This document shows positions 27,868 to 28,135 of a stretch of 28,135 nt of DNA, in pieces. Origin of the DNA: Cudoniella acicularis (Eukaryota; Ascomycota; Leotiomycetes; Helotiales; Helotiaceae); NCBI GenBank assembly GCA_013054445.1, contig JAAMPI010000686.1:1-28135 (forward strand), read 5' to 3'. The position numbers and the translations under genes are program-made. The notes below the pieces were generated by a model. That model saw only the letters and a program-made list of their open reading frames with translations. It was not told the DNA's origin and did not search any database. The stretch's first letter is position 1, and each line of letters starts with the position of its first letter.

Positions 27868-28135
27868 GGTATACTTATTTTAGCATAAGGCCACAAGGCA
27901 CTAACAAAAACACACCCGAATCGCTAACGCCGCTTTATCTCACTTAAAAAAAAGAACTTAGAAAAAATCATAGGTCGATATAAAATATAATTATAATATA
28001 AGTAACTTATATAAATTTAGAATTTTTAAAAATATATTCGAATCGTATTACTTATATATAGAAAATAGGGCTAGAAGGAAGCTAATTCTATAGTGTTATT
28101 AGTTGTTATAAAAGGTATGATTTTAGTGTTTTAAG
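27868..28135. mobile_element. Probable left end of a second MITE copy, running off the window
   Basis: 27868-27899 reads GGTATACTTATTTTAGCATA then AGGCCACAAGGCA, close to the left terminal repeat at 18662-18695, sharing AGGCCACAAGGCA exactly and the preceding GAATA flank. An AT-rich, non-coding core follows (27940-28135), as in the first copy. The right end would lie beyond the window. It could instead be part of the LINE 3' UTR that happens to resemble the MITE. Confidence 0.4.

Overview
The window looks like a chromosomal segment of a filamentous ascomycete (Pezizomycotina). The genes carry short GT-AG introns of about 50-90 nt. The gene families are typical of these fungi: a DUF1996 secreted protein, HET and NACHT-type incompatibility domains, a Ser/Thr-rich GPI wall protein and an F-box protein. 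The transposon fossils (Fot1/pogo, Tad-like LINE) carry the TGG-to-TAG, CAG-to-TAG and G-to-A changes expected from repeat-induced point mutation (RIP). The genus cannot be fixed from sequence alone.

Layout. 1-3075: repeat-rich and broken. It holds an LTR 3' end at the very edge, an unrecognised decayed gene (228-745), a solo LTR with a perfect target duplication (1531-1807) and AT-rich sequence. 3076-10101: the main intact gene block, with a multi-pass membrane protein (-), an ectonucleotide pyrophosphatase/phosphodiesterase (-, two exons) and an F-box protein (+). The last two diverge from a 1.1-kb spacer that contains a (CT)n microsatellite and a repeat also found at the left edge. 10102-13281: AT-rich spacer, a decayed solo LTR and a fossil N-terminal piece of a NACHT-type NLR. 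13572-14824: an intact four-exon DUF1996 secreted protein. 14918-18201: two more solo LTRs, a fossil HET-domain gene, an N-containing inverted-repeat element and a small two-exon orphan gene (-). 18662-19050: a 389-bp MITE. 20842-22464: a seven-repeat GPI-anchored wall protein. 23397-25196: a complete but RIP-mutated Fot1-like transposon. About 25975-27804: the 3' end of a Tad-like LINE, split by a 631-bp solo LTR. 27868 to the end: probably the left end of a second copy of the MITE.

The intact genes do not form an obvious pathway. Three encode surface, secretory-pathway or exported products (membrane protein, phosphodiesterase, GPI wall protein) and a fourth, DUF1996, is predicted secreted. 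The two immune-type fossils (NLR N-terminal domain and HET domain) flank the DUF1996 gene and suggest a former self/non-self recognition region that transposons and RIP have eroded. I see no convincing new multi-gene system. The most unusual observations are the LTR family, with a conserved 5' half, a paired CACGTG module and an unalignable 3' middle; the single-base splice-site and start-codon losses in the NLR and HET fossils; and the newly delimited MITE family.
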